Program-made: the position numbers and the translations under genes | Notes under the pieces: model-generated | Database searches by the model: none | Seen by the model: only the letters and a program-made list of their open reading frames with translations | Told to the model about the DNA's origin: nothing | DNA from: Gammaproteobacteria bacterium RBG_16_57_12 | Lineage (GTDB): Bacteria; Pseudomonadota; Gammaproteobacteria; RBG-16-57-12 | Direction of reading: 5' to 3' | Assembly (NCBI GenBank): GCA_001801365.1 | Contig: MGXL01000079.1 | Span: 1-16,400, forward strand | DNA: 16,400 nt | Shown here: positions 7,056 to 14,040 of the stretch, piece by piece | Numbering within the stretch: the stretch's first letter is position 1 | Layout: each line of letters begins with the position of its first letter

Positions 7056-7988
7056 CTATCCGGCGAGGATTTCGTCCAGCGGAGTCAGCGCGATCTCGGC
7101 GCGAAACAGCAGCGCACCTTCGTTGATTAACCCGAAACAGGCGTAGACATGCCGGTTAGCGCCTGATTTGCCCAGCCCCTTGCTGGCCGGGATGATCTCG
7201 GGGTCGCCCACCAGCAGTTGCAGCATGTCGTTGCTGCGCAGTCCTGCCAGGGCCACGCGATCGATGGAAAAGCCGTGGGCGGTATAGACCAGCGGATCGC
7301 GTTCGAAGTCGTGTCCGAGCTGGCGGGCGCGTTCGAGCAGGGCGCAGGAGATCAGGCTGACCGGGAAGGTCTCCGGGAACTGCACCCGGTCTTCGAGTTC
7401 ATCGAAATAGACCGTCTGATCGGCCAGAGAACCGGCCAGGAAGTTCTTGGCGTTTCCGGTGTTCATGTACTTGCGCTTGAGAAAATAGGGCTGGTCAGTG
7501 AGCCGGCTGCGGTCGCCGAATGCCCGCCGCGATGGCGCCAGTGGTGCGGGCAGGTCCGCCAGAAACAGCGGCTGGCGAGACTCGCGCTTGTTGCCAATGA
7601 GCACGATGGTATTGTCCCTGCGGATGACCACCCGGTTACTGAGGGTCGCATTGCCGTCCCTGCGGAACTGCGACTTCGTTATCTCCACCTGAAAGCTCTC
7701 GCCGGGCCGCACCACGCTGGCGAAGGTGAACTGGTAATTGCTGAAGCGCAGCCCCTCCTGGGCGATCAGCGCCATTTCGCCATGCGCCTCGCGCCAGCGG
7801 CGGATCCGCTCTTCGATCAGGCATTCAAGCTGAAAGCCCAGCGCGATGGGGCCGCCGAAAGGATTGTTGCGAATGCGCGACCACTTATTGTGGTCGTGAA
7901 ACAGATTGAAGTCGTCGGTGGAGTTGCGGGCGGCATCCAGATGAATCGGCAAAAATACGAAGGATTCCGCCTGGTCTGCTGATTTCAT
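7056..7988 (-). CDS. Double hot-dog, MaoC-like dehydratase-type protein
   Basis: A 310-residue soluble protein with two hot-dog-like halves. The N-terminal half (about 15-150) has T-D-D26-F-N28-L-F-H31 followed five residues later by Ser, close to the hydratase-2 pattern S-G-D-x-N-P-L-H-x5-S of MaoC/(R)-enoyl-CoA hydratases, and then G-G-P-I-A-L-G (45-51), which matches the conserved g-r-p-I-a-h-G loop. The catalytic Asp, Asn and His positions are kept, while the usual Gly and Pro are Asp and Leu. The C-terminal half (about 170-305) looks like a second, degenerate hot-dog (F-P-V-S-L-I-S-C-A-L-L). A role in acyl-CoA or acyl-carrier-protein chemistry is likely, but the substrate is unknown. GGGGGG six bases before the ATG supports the start. 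It is monocistronic and divergent from the RIO kinase. Confidence 0.65.
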   Translation of the reverse strand: MKSADQAESFVFLPIHLDAARNSTDDFNLFHDHNKWSRIRNNPFGGPIALGFQLECLIEERIRRWREAHGEMALIAQEGLRFSNYQFTFASVVRPGESFQVEITKSQFRRDGNATLSNRVVIRRDNTIVLIGNKRESRQPLFLADLPAPLAPSRRAFGDRSRLTDQPYFLKRKYMNTGNAKNFLAGSLADQTVYFDELEDRVQFPETFPVSLISCALLERARQLGHDFERDPLVYTAHGFSIDRVALAGLRSNDMLQLLVGDPEIIPASKGLGKSGANRHVYACFGLINEGALLFRAEIALTPLDEILAG

Positions 7989-8067
7989 GGATTGCCCCCC
8001 GTGTCAGTGGCTACGAATGCCTACATCCGACAGGATACCACCATGTTGGTGAAGATAGGGTGCGTTC

Positions 8068-8096
8068 CCGGCGAGCCCCGTTATCCGGTTCGCCGG
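8068..8096. repeat. Inverted repeat CCGGCGA / TCGCCGG in the divergent intergenic region
   Basis: Perfect 7-bp arms (8068-8074 and 8090-8096) flank a 15-nt spacer. A second CCGGCC/GGCCGG pairing lies a little downstream (about 8132-8159). This G/C-rich structured DNA sits between the divergent hot-dog and RIO genes. On the minus strand it would be part of the hot-dog mRNA leader or promoter. I do not recognise a riboswitch class. Confidence 0.4.
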
Positions 8097-8186
8097 CGTG
8101 CCAAAAAAAGGGGGTGGGTGATGCTGCCGGCCTCGAAACCCGCGCCGACACCGGCCGGATAGGCGCAGATCACTGACCCTGTGGGT

Positions 8187-8200
8187 TGCAATAGATTGCA
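8187..8200. promoter_or_regulatory. Palindrome TGCAAT-AG-ATTGCA, operator candidate
   Basis: Perfect 6-bp arms with a 2-bp centre overlap the -35 region of the RIO kinase promoter. A dimeric repressor bound here would block that promoter. The regulator is unknown. Confidence 0.4.
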
Positions 8201-8224
8201 TCATACCCCCATACAACTTATAAT
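8196..8224 (+). promoter_or_regulatory. Sigma-70 promoter of the RIO kinase gene
   Basis: A perfect -10, TATAAT (8219-8224), has TTGCAT (8196-8201) 17 bp upstream as a weak -35. Transcription would start near 8231, which bounds the translation start of the kinase to the short interval after it. Confidence 0.6.
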
Positions 8225-8265
8225 CGGCAGCTCAAAAACCTCGGTAGATCAATCCCATAGCCTCG

Positions 8266-9123
8266 ATAAAGATTCCCAGCAGTATCAAACCACTCATTGA
8301 AGACGGTCTGGTTGACGATGTCATCCGTCAGCTCAAAAGCGGCAAGGAGGCTACGGTCTATCTGGTTCGCTGTGGTGGAGAAATCCGCTGCGCCAAAGTC
8401 TATAAAGAAGCCAATAAACGCAGCTTTCGCCAGGCCGTTGAGTACCAGGAGGGCCGCAAGGTGAAAAACAGCCGTCGCGCCCGCGCGATGGAAAAGGGCT
8501 CGCGCTATGGCCGCAAAGAGAAAGAATCCGCCTGGCAATGCGCCGAGGTGGATGCGCTCTATCGCCTGGCTGCCGCAGGTTTGCGTGTACCACAGCCCTA
8601 TGGATTTTTCGAAGGCGTATTGCTGATGGAAATGGTGGCCGATGCCGATGGCGATGCCGCCCCGCGCCTGGCCGATGTGGACCTGATGTCTGAACAAGCC
8701 GTGGAATACCATCGCATGTTGATCGGTCAGGTGGTGCGCATGTTATGCGCCGGGTTGGTCCACGGCGATTTGTCCGAGTTCAATATTCTGATCAGCGCCA
8801 ACGGCCCGGTGATCATCGATCTGCCCCAGGCGGTTGATGCCGCAGGCAACAATCACGCCGGCCGAATGCTGGAGCGCGATGTCGAGAACCTGGCAAATTA
8901 TTTGGGCCAATTCGCCCCGGAATTGCGCGGCACTGACTACGGCAAAGAAATCTGGAATCTCTACGAAGCCGGCATGCTCACCCCCGAAACACCGCTCACA
9001 GGCCGCGTTGAGCAGAGCACCGAGCTTGCCGACGTGGATGCCATATTGAAAGAAATCGAAGACGTGCGCGCAGAGGCGCTTCGTCGGCAGGAGAGGCTCA
9101 AAGCCCAAGATTCAGGCCCATAA
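8266..9123 (+). CDS. RIO-family atypical serine protein kinase lacking a standard start codon
   Basis: An open frame from 8248 to 9123 encodes a complete bacterial RIO kinase. Numbered from codon 8266, the flexible P-loop is S25-G-K-E-A-T-V-Y, the ATP-contacting Lys is K44 in C-A-K-V-Y-K, the catalytic loop is H166-G-D168-L-S-E-F-N173, and the metal-binding Asp is D185 in I-I-D-L-P-Q. RIO kinases autophosphorylate on Ser and are tied to ribosome biogenesis in eukaryotes and archaea; bacterial roles are poorly defined. No ATG, GTG or TTG occurs in frame between the upstream stop (8245) and GTG 8461, and starting at 8461 would delete the P-loop and K44. The best alignment with the family N-terminus as I recall it (M-K-x-P) puts the start at ATA 8266, giving 285 residues, the usual family length. 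No good Shine-Dalgarno precedes it. The gene may use a rare start, be a start-codon mutant, or contain a sequence error. Confidence 0.8.
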   Translation: MKIPSSIKPLIEDGLVDDVIRQLKSGKEATVYLVRCGGEIRCAKVYKEANKRSFRQAVEYQEGRKVKNSRRARAMEKGSRYGRKEKESAWQCAEVDALYRLAAAGLRVPQPYGFFEGVLLMEMVADADGDAAPRLADVDLMSEQAVEYHRMLIGQVVRMLCAGLVHGDLSEFNILISANGPVIIDLPQAVDAAGNNHAGRMLERDVENLANYLGQFAPELRGTDYGKEIWNLYEAGMLTPETPLTGRVEQSTELADVDAILKEIEDVRAEALRRQERLKAQDSGP

Positions 9124-9128
9124 AGTTA

Positions 9129-9178
9129 GCAAGATTCCAATTCTACCCAGTGAAGCAAGGTTGGGTTACTCGTCTTGC
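9129..9178. terminator. Nested inverted repeats between convergent genes
   Basis: GCAAGA (9129-9134) pairs with TCTTGC (9173-9178), and inside it ACCCA (9145-9149) pairs with TGGGT (9162-9166). It lies in the 119-bp gap between the RIO kinase and cyclase stops, where a bidirectional terminator is expected. The stems are short and there is no clear U-run. Confidence 0.3.
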
Positions 9179-9242
9179 AGGCTGACCACATTCGACGCTG
9201 TAGGTTGGAAGGCTCATCAGATCGACCTTCTGCATCAACCAC

Positions 9243-10169
9243 TCAGACAACGACGGTGCAATTGCGTCCGCTGTGCTTCGCCTGATAGAGGGCCTTGTCG
9301 GCCCGCAGGAACAGTGACTTGTCGTTGTCATCGGCTTGCAGGGTGGCAACCCCCAGGCTGACGGTCATGGTGATGGCCTTGCCATAGCAATAGCTTTCAT
9401 TAGTGGCGACTGTCTTGCGTATCCTCTCGGCAACCTTTTTGGCGCCTTTGAGGTTGGTATCGCTGAGTACGATGACATATTCTTCGCCGCCATAGCGGAA
9501 GGCGAAGTCGATCGAGCGGATGGAGGTCTGGATAATATCGGCACAGGCCCGTATCAGGCAGTCGCCTGTGGCGTGACCATGGGTATCGTTGATATTTTTG
9601 AAGTGGTCGATATCCAGTACGATGAGTGACAGGGTCTTGTCATCATGGCGCTGCGCCAGTTTGACCTCCCTGAGCAGGGTTTCATCCAGGGCGGCGCGAT
9701 TGTTCAATCCGGTCAGGGCATCCTTTTTCGCTTCCTGCAGGGCCTGGCGATACAGGAAGGCGTTGCGCAAGGGGTAGATCAGGATGCACAGCAGGTTTTC
9801 CAGCAATGACAATTCGGCCTTGCTGAATCGTTTCTCCTTGGTCAGGGTGATGGTGCCGAGCGGCTCCCCTTTGAGTTCCATGGTGTATTGACAGGAGTGC
9901 CGGGTCTTGACGCCAAAGTCATATGCCATGTGATAGTGTGGACTGCTGAACGAGAGGCTGCGGATCGGCAGGATGGCGCTGGCTTCCCGGGCGAAGAGCT
10001 CCAGTATGGTCTGGGGTTCCAGGGTGGCCTGGAGTATATTGCCCAATACCAGCAGATGATTGTCTGCCTGCTCCAGTGACTCAAGACTGTGAGTCAAGGT
10101 GCTGATGGCTGAAATATCCATGGTTTTCATGGCGCGCACGTCTTTGGATGCATTGCTTGCTAAGGCCAT
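9243..10169 (-). CDS. Diguanylate cyclase with N-terminal GAF-like sensor domain
   Basis: A 308-residue cytoplasmic protein. Residues about 25-145 look like a small GAF-type sensor (A-I-L-P-I-R-S-L-S-F, then G-E-P-L-G-T-I-T-L followed by L-L-E-N-L-L). Residues 148-308 are a GGDEF domain that makes cyclic di-GMP from two GTP: D-A-L-T-G-L-N-N-R, the metal-binding L-D186-I-D-H-F-K-N-I-N-D, active-site G227-G-E-E-Y, and S-L-G-V-A. The inhibitory I-site R218-S-I-D221 is present at the canonical distance, so product feedback inhibition is expected. GGGAG upstream of the ATG at 10169 supports that start; ATG codons at residues 14 and 17 are alternatives. It is divergent from a gene for a c-di-GMP-binding type of ATPase, which suggests a common pathway. 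The sensed signal is unknown. Confidence 0.92.
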   Translation of the reverse strand: MALASNASKDVRAMKTMDISAISTLTHSLESLEQADNHLLVLGNILQATLEPQTILELFAREASAILPIRSLSFSSPHYHMAYDFGVKTRHSCQYTMELKGEPLGTITLTKEKRFSKAELSLLENLLCILIYPLRNAFLYRQALQEAKKDALTGLNNRAALDETLLREVKLAQRHDDKTLSLIVLDIDHFKNINDTHGHATGDCLIRACADIIQTSIRSIDFAFRYGGEEYVIVLSDTNLKGAKKVAERIRKTVATNESYCYGKAITMTVSLGVATLQADDNDKSLFLRADKALYQAKHSGRNCTVVV

Positions 10170-10276
10170 AATCTACACACTCCCTGATGTTTCGTCTATG
10201 AACTGTGAAGCGAAAAACATGCCATATCGTGTCAGTTTTATGTAATTATCGACAAAACAATAGTCTATAACCATAA

Positions 10277-10296
10277 CTAAAATCAAGCTAAAATCA
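10277..10296. promoter_or_regulatory. Tandem direct repeat CTAAAATCA with 11-bp period
   Basis: CTAAAATCA at 10277-10285 and 10288-10296 are identical and spaced one helical turn apart in the 286-bp region between the divergent cyclase and ATPase genes. This geometry fits two regulator subunits binding the same face of the DNA. No known factor is assigned. Confidence 0.45.
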
Positions 10297-10369
10297 GTTG
10301 TCAGAATATTGGCGTTTTACCCTGCAAGTGGTTTCCGCTCAGTGTAGGGTATTGCCGGTGGCAGGGTGG

Positions 10370-10384
10370 GGGCGATCTTCGCCC
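10370..10384 (+). other. Hairpin GGGCGA-TCT-TCGCCC in the ATPase leader
   Basis: Perfect 6-bp arms with a 3-nt loop lie about 70 bp before the ATPase start. It is not followed by U residues, so it is more likely a leader structure than a terminator. The remaining sequence up to the start is G/C-rich with repeated CCGGG. Confidence 0.35.
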
Positions 10385-10455
10385 TGTGGATGATTCGCCG
10401 GGCGTCCGTTAATACTACCGGGTGCGGGTGTTGCTGTGAGGGGGGAGGATGAGCA

Positions 10456-12225
10456 TTGGCTACGACGGCTGAACGACTGGAAATCAAATCCGAATTCGAT
10501 CTTGAACAGGTGCTGCATCATCAGATGGCGACACCGGCGTCATTTCTGGGAGAAATCCTGGTTGAACAGGGTTCAATAACCCGAGAGATACTGCAGCGGG
10601 TGCTGGAGCGGCAAAAAGAGGTGCCGGGCCGGCATCTGGGTGATCTGCTCATCGAGATGGGTTTCACCACCACAGAACAGATCAACATTGCCCTGGGCAG
10701 CAAGCTGGGCATCCCTTATGTCAAACTCAGTGAATTCGATATCGATCCCAAGGCCATTGCCATGCTGCCGGCCGATATCGCCCTGCAATATAACGTCCTC
10801 CCGCTGGCGCTGATCAAAAAACGCCTGATCGTGGCCACTGAAAACCCCTTTGACTGGGAAGCCATGGACGTGGTGCGCTTTCATGTCAATTGCAATGTCG
10901 AAATGGTGCTGTCTTCGGCCAATGACATCAGTCTGGCGTTGAGCCGCTATTATAGTAACAATCATGATGTAGAGCTGCTGGATGAGTTGAGCGCCGGTCA
11001 GATTGATCCCGACCAGGTGTCGGTCATGCCCGAGGGCGAGCAGGCGCCGCTGGAGATTGAACCGCAGGAGGCGATGCGCAAGCCAGTGGTGCGCCTGCTC
11101 AATGCCTTGCTGATGCAGGCGGTGATCCGCCAGGCGTCGGACATCAATATCCGGCCGGAAAAACACCGGATCAATATCTATTACCGGGTGGACGGCAAGT
11201 TGCAGTTTGTGCGCTCCCTGCACAAGGGATTGCTGCTGCCGCTGGTCAGCCGCATCAAGATCATCTCCCAGATGGATATCGCCGAACGGCGCCTGCCGCA
11301 GGACGGCCATGCCCGTCTGGTGCATGATGATAATGTCATCGATTTGCGCATGTCGGTGATCCCGACTGTCAATGGCGAGAGCGTGGTGATACGGCTGCTG
11401 GACAAGGAAGTGGGGGTGAAATCGCTGGATCATCTGGGTTTTCAGGCAAACGATCTGGCCGAACTGCGCCGGCTGATCAGCAAGTCATACGGTATTCTGC
11501 TGGTGACCGGCCCGACCGGTTCGGGCAAGTCGACCACGCTGTATGCCTTGCTGAATGAGATCAAGAAATGCGAGCCCCATATCATTACCGTTGAAGACCC
11601 GGTGGAGTACAACATCGATGGCGTGGAACAGATAAAAATCTCGACCGCCACGGGTTATACCTTCGCCGAGGCGCTGCGCCATATTCTGCGGCACGACCCC
11701 GATGTGATCATGGTGGGCGAGATCCGCGACATGGAAACGGCGAAGATCGCCAACAAGGCGGCATTAACCGGACACCTGGTGTTGAGCTCGGTGCATACCA
11801 ACGACGCGGCCAGCACCATTACCCGGCTGGTCGATATGGGTGTCGAACCCTATCTGCTCGCGACCACTCTCCTGGGTGTGCTGGCGCAGCGCCTGGTCCG
11901 GGTGAATTGCACCCATTGTCTGGTCGAGGAACAGGTCGATCCCGTGGTACGCCAGCAACTGGGCATTGCGTCGGAAGAGCGGTTCCATGTCGGCAAGGGC
12001 TGTCCGGCCTGCAATTACTCCGGTTACCATGGCCGGACCATTGTCTATGAATTACTGCCGGTGACCCGCGAGATCGCCAATCTGGTGCGGCGTTCACCGG
12101 ATGCCCAGGACATCAAGCAGTGCGCCATTACGCAAGGCATGAACACCCTGACGCACAATGCCCTGACACTGGCGCGCCAGGGGCGGACTTCGATTGAAGA
12201 GGTTTATGCCACGCGGCTGGATTAG
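10456..12225 (+). CDS. GspE/PilB/MshE-type secretion or pilus assembly ATPase with MshEN c-di-GMP-binding region
   Basis: A 589-residue hexameric motor ATPase for type II secretion or type IV/MSHA-like pili. The N-terminus holds two MshEN half-motifs: L31-G-E-I-L-V-E-Q-G with L-x-R-Q downstream, and L61-G-D-L-L-I-E-M-G followed by L-G-I-P-Y-V; in other proteins this pair binds c-di-GMP. The Arg that often precedes L-G is Phe30 and His60 here, which could weaken binding. Then come the N2 domain, R-L-P-Q-D-G-H (279-285), Walker A G352-P-T-G-S-G-K-S-T, Asp box T-V-E-D-P-V-E-Y (378-385), Walker B D-V-I-M-V-G-E-I-R-D (416-425), His box H447-T-N-D and zinc-binding C485-x2-C488 with C516-x2-C519. 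The start is TTG: GGAGG at 10444-10448 sits 7 bp before it, whereas an out-of-frame ATG at 10449 abuts the GGAGG and stops after seven codons. No other pilus or secretion genes are adjacent, so it is an orphan here. Confidence 0.9.
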   Translation: MATTAERLEIKSEFDLEQVLHHQMATPASFLGEILVEQGSITREILQRVLERQKEVPGRHLGDLLIEMGFTTTEQINIALGSKLGIPYVKLSEFDIDPKAIAMLPADIALQYNVLPLALIKKRLIVATENPFDWEAMDVVRFHVNCNVEMVLSSANDISLALSRYYSNNHDVELLDELSAGQIDPDQVSVMPEGEQAPLEIEPQEAMRKPVVRLLNALLMQAVIRQASDINIRPEKHRINIYYRVDGKLQFVRSLHKGLLLPLVSRIKIISQMDIAERRLPQDGHARLVHDDNVIDLRMSVIPTVNGESVVIRLLDKEVGVKSLDHLGFQANDLAELRRLISKSYGILLVTGPTGSGKSTTLYALLNEIKKCEPHIITVEDPVEYNIDGVEQIKISTATGYTFAEALRHILRHDPDVIMVGEIRDMETAKIANKAALTGHLVLSSVHTNDAASTITRLVDMGVEPYLLATTLLGVLAQRLVRVNCTHCLVEEQVDPVVRQQLGIASEERFHVGKGCPACNYSGYHGRTIVYELLPVTREIANLVRRSPDAQDIKQCAITQGMNTLTHNALTLARQGRTSIEEVYATRLD

Positions 12226-12998
12226 CAGGCTGAGATAACCGGGGTACTTGCCATTTTCTGCGCCGAGAATGCCTGGCCGGTGCTGCCCTTGCTGTCCGGG
12301 CCCAGCAAATAGAGATACAGCGGCATGATCGCCTCGGGTTCGGCCAGTGTGATCACGTCGCCCCCGGGGTAGGCCTGGGCGCGCAGCGCGGTTCTCACCG
12401 GGCCGGGGTCGAGGCTGTTGACGCGGATCGCGGTGCTGTTTTCCAGTTCGTCCGCCAGGATCTGCACCAGGCCCTCGATGGCGAATTTACCGACACCGTA
12501 GGCACCCCAGTAGGCGCGGCCCTTGCGGCCGACCTCATCGCCGGTGAAGACGATGGAGGCATCGGCGGATTTTTTCAGCAACCTGAGGCAGGCGCGGGTC
12601 AGCAATAAGGGTGCGTTGAGATTGACCTGCATGACCTTGCCCCATTGCACCAGGCTGTAGAGTTCCAGCGGGGCGAGTTGACCCAGGATGGCGGCATTGT
12701 GCAGCAGGCCATCCAGGCGGCCGAATTCCCCTTCCAGGACATCCGCCATCTTCTCGTATTCCTCGGGCGGTGCCTTTCCCAGATCAAGCAGAAAAATGGC
12801 GGGTTGCGGATGACCGGCCTGCTCGATTTCGTCATAGATAACCTCGAGCTCTTTCTTCTTGCGGCCCACCAGTATGACCGTGGCGCCGTAAGTGGCAAAG
12901 GTTTTGGCGGCGCAGGCGCCGATGCCACGATTGGCGCCGGTCACCAGGATAATCCGGCCCTGCAATAATCCAGCTGGCGGTGTATAGATGTCGGTCAT
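12222..12998 (-). CDS. yciK: YciK-like short-chain dehydrogenase/reductase
   Basis: A 258-residue Rossmann-fold SDR: T20-G-A-N-R-G-I-G27 for NAD(P) binding, N101-A-A, N126, and Y167-G-V-G-K171 as the catalytic Tyr/Lys. The pattern G-R-K-G-R-A-Y-W-G-A-Y before the YxxxK and the I-M-P-L-Y-L-Y-L-L-G tail are typical of YciK. The canonical catalytic Ser, 13 residues before the Tyr, is Asp154 within T-G-D-E-V, so normal SDR proton-relay chemistry may be altered. I chose ATG 12998 (M-T-D-I-Y) because it gives the family N-terminus and follows GGAAAA; an earlier in-frame ATG at 13040 would overlap hpnD. It lies 22 bp after the hpnD stop on the same strand and is probably co-transcribed. In Pseudomonas a similar SDR follows ubiG and mupP (recollection). 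Its 3' end overlaps the convergent ATPase gene by 4 bp. Substrate unknown. Confidence 0.85.
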   Translation of the reverse strand: MTDIYTPPAGLLQGRIILVTGANRGIGACAAKTFATYGATVILVGRKKKELEVIYDEIEQAGHPQPAIFLLDLGKAPPEEYEKMADVLEGEFGRLDGLLHNAAILGQLAPLELYSLVQWGKVMQVNLNAPLLLTRACLRLLKKSADASIVFTGDEVGRKGRAYWGAYGVGKFAIEGLVQILADELENSTAIRVNSLDPGPVRTALRAQAYPGGDVITLAEPEAIMPLYLYLLGPDSKGSTGQAFSAQKMASTPVISAC

Positions 12999-13020
12999 GG
13001 GTTTTCCGTGGTCACGGTGT

Positions 13021-13905
13021 CTACTGATTTCCAGCAGCATACCGTTTTAATGACAGTTTATGAAAAAGTTTCTTTTCCCGCCGGGCGGTTTTCCAGGCGA
13101 TCCATAATTTGCGTAACGGCGTGAGCGCAATGCGATGTTCCATGACATTATAGCCGTCACGGGCAATCTCTCTGAGTATGGCCAGATAGATTTCCGCCAT
13201 GATCAGGCCACTGCGTTGCGCATAGCGGTCGCCGGCGGGCAGGGCGGCAAAGGCCTGCTGGTAATAGTCTTCGGCGCGTGATACCTGAAATCCGACCAGT
13301 TCGCGAAATGCCGGTGAATCGCGGTGATGGAGAATATCCGCCGGGCTGACATTGAAGCGCGCCAGTTCATCCAGGGGCAGATAGATACGGTCCCGCGAGG
13401 CATCCTCGCGGATATCGCGCAGGATGTTGGTCAGCTGAAAGGCCATGCCCAGCAGATGGGCGTATTTCAGCGTGCGGCGGTCCTGCACGCCGAAGATTTC
13501 CGCCGCCATCAGGCCGACCACGGCCGCGACGCGATGGCAATACAGGCCAAGATCCTTGAAGCTGGCATAACGGTGCCGATCGAGATCCATTTCCATGCCG
13601 TCGATGATCTCCAGGAAATATTCCTGTGGCAGATTGAAGGTACTGATGGCAGGCTGCAGGGCCTGGGTCACCGGATGTTGTGGCGTACCCAGGAAGCAGC
13701 GCCCGATTTCCTCGCGCCACCAGGCGAGTTTGATGCGCGCCAGCTGGGTGTCATGGCATTCATCCACCACATCATCCACCTCGCGGCAGAAGGCATATAA
13801 CGTGGTAATGGCCTGACGCTGGTGTCGGGGCAGAAACAGAAAGCTGTAATAAAAACTCGAGCCGCTGCGCGCCGCCTTGTCCTGGCAGTATTGATCGGGT
13901 GTCAT
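13021..13905 (-). CDS. hpnD: Presqualene diphosphate synthase HpnD (squalene/phytoene synthase family)
   Basis: A 294-residue all-alpha prenyl transferase. The two Asp-rich metal-binding motifs are D44-D-V-V-D48-E and D164-I-R-E-D168, the latter followed by R-D-R-I-Y-L-P-L-D-E. The N-terminus (T-P-D-Q-Y-C-Q-D-K-A-A-R-S-G-S-S-F-Y-Y) and length fit HpnD more than HpnC or plant phytoene synthase. HpnD condenses two farnesyl diphosphates head-to-head into presqualene diphosphate; HpnC and HpnE then give squalene for hopanoids. Neither partner is in the window, so they must be elsewhere if the pathway is complete. The ATG at 13905 has only a weak AGCAAGAA upstream. It is followed by yciK on the same strand and sits divergent from a small plus-strand gene. 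Confidence 0.88.
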   Translation of the reverse strand: MTPDQYCQDKAARSGSSFYYSFLFLPRHQRQAITTLYAFCREVDDVVDECHDTQLARIKLAWWREEIGRCFLGTPQHPVTQALQPAISTFNLPQEYFLEIIDGMEMDLDRHRYASFKDLGLYCHRVAAVVGLMAAEIFGVQDRRTLKYAHLLGMAFQLTNILRDIREDASRDRIYLPLDELARFNVSPADILHHRDSPAFRELVGFQVSRAEDYYQQAFAALPAGDRYAQRSGLIMAEIYLAILREIARDGYNVMEHRIALTPLRKLWIAWKTARREKKLFHKLSLKRYAAGNQ

Positions 13906-13943
13906 GGTGATTCTTGCTGTAGTGGAAATTGGCGGGTTTCGCT

Positions 13944-13973
13944 TTGACCCCGCATTGAAATAGTCTTTATAGT
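13944..13973 (+). promoter_or_regulatory. Sigma-70 promoter of the small plus-strand gene
   Basis: TTGACC (13944-13949), an 18-bp spacer and TATAGT (13968-13973) point toward the amber-interrupted gene, with transcription expected from about 13980. Confidence 0.5.
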
Positions 13974-13994
13974 ACGCATATGTCGCAACGATGT

Positions 13995-14004
13995 GTACCG
14001 GTAC
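13995..14004. promoter_or_regulatory. Palindrome GTACCGGTAC
   Basis: A perfect 10-bp palindrome lies between the promoter at 13944-13973 and the start of the small plus-strand gene, where a bound protein could block transcription. Its size makes chance occurrence plausible. Confidence 0.3.
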
Positions 14005-14040
14005 TTTGAAAAACAGGCATTCATGAATACCAGGATTGTG

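Noticed and set aside
7218..7982. 254-codon plus-strand open frame over the hot-dog gene
   Set aside because: Antisense shadow; the minus-strand frame carries the hydratase motif and a ribosome binding site.
8061..8165. Possible c-di-GMP (GEMM) riboswitch, suggested by local G/C stems and c-di-GMP genes nearby
   Set aside because: Conserved GEMM core features and the tetraloop/receptor pair could not be found on either strand.
10573..11433. 286-codon minus-strand open frame inside the ATPase gene
   Set aside because: His/Gln-rich shadow of the conserved ATPase sequence.
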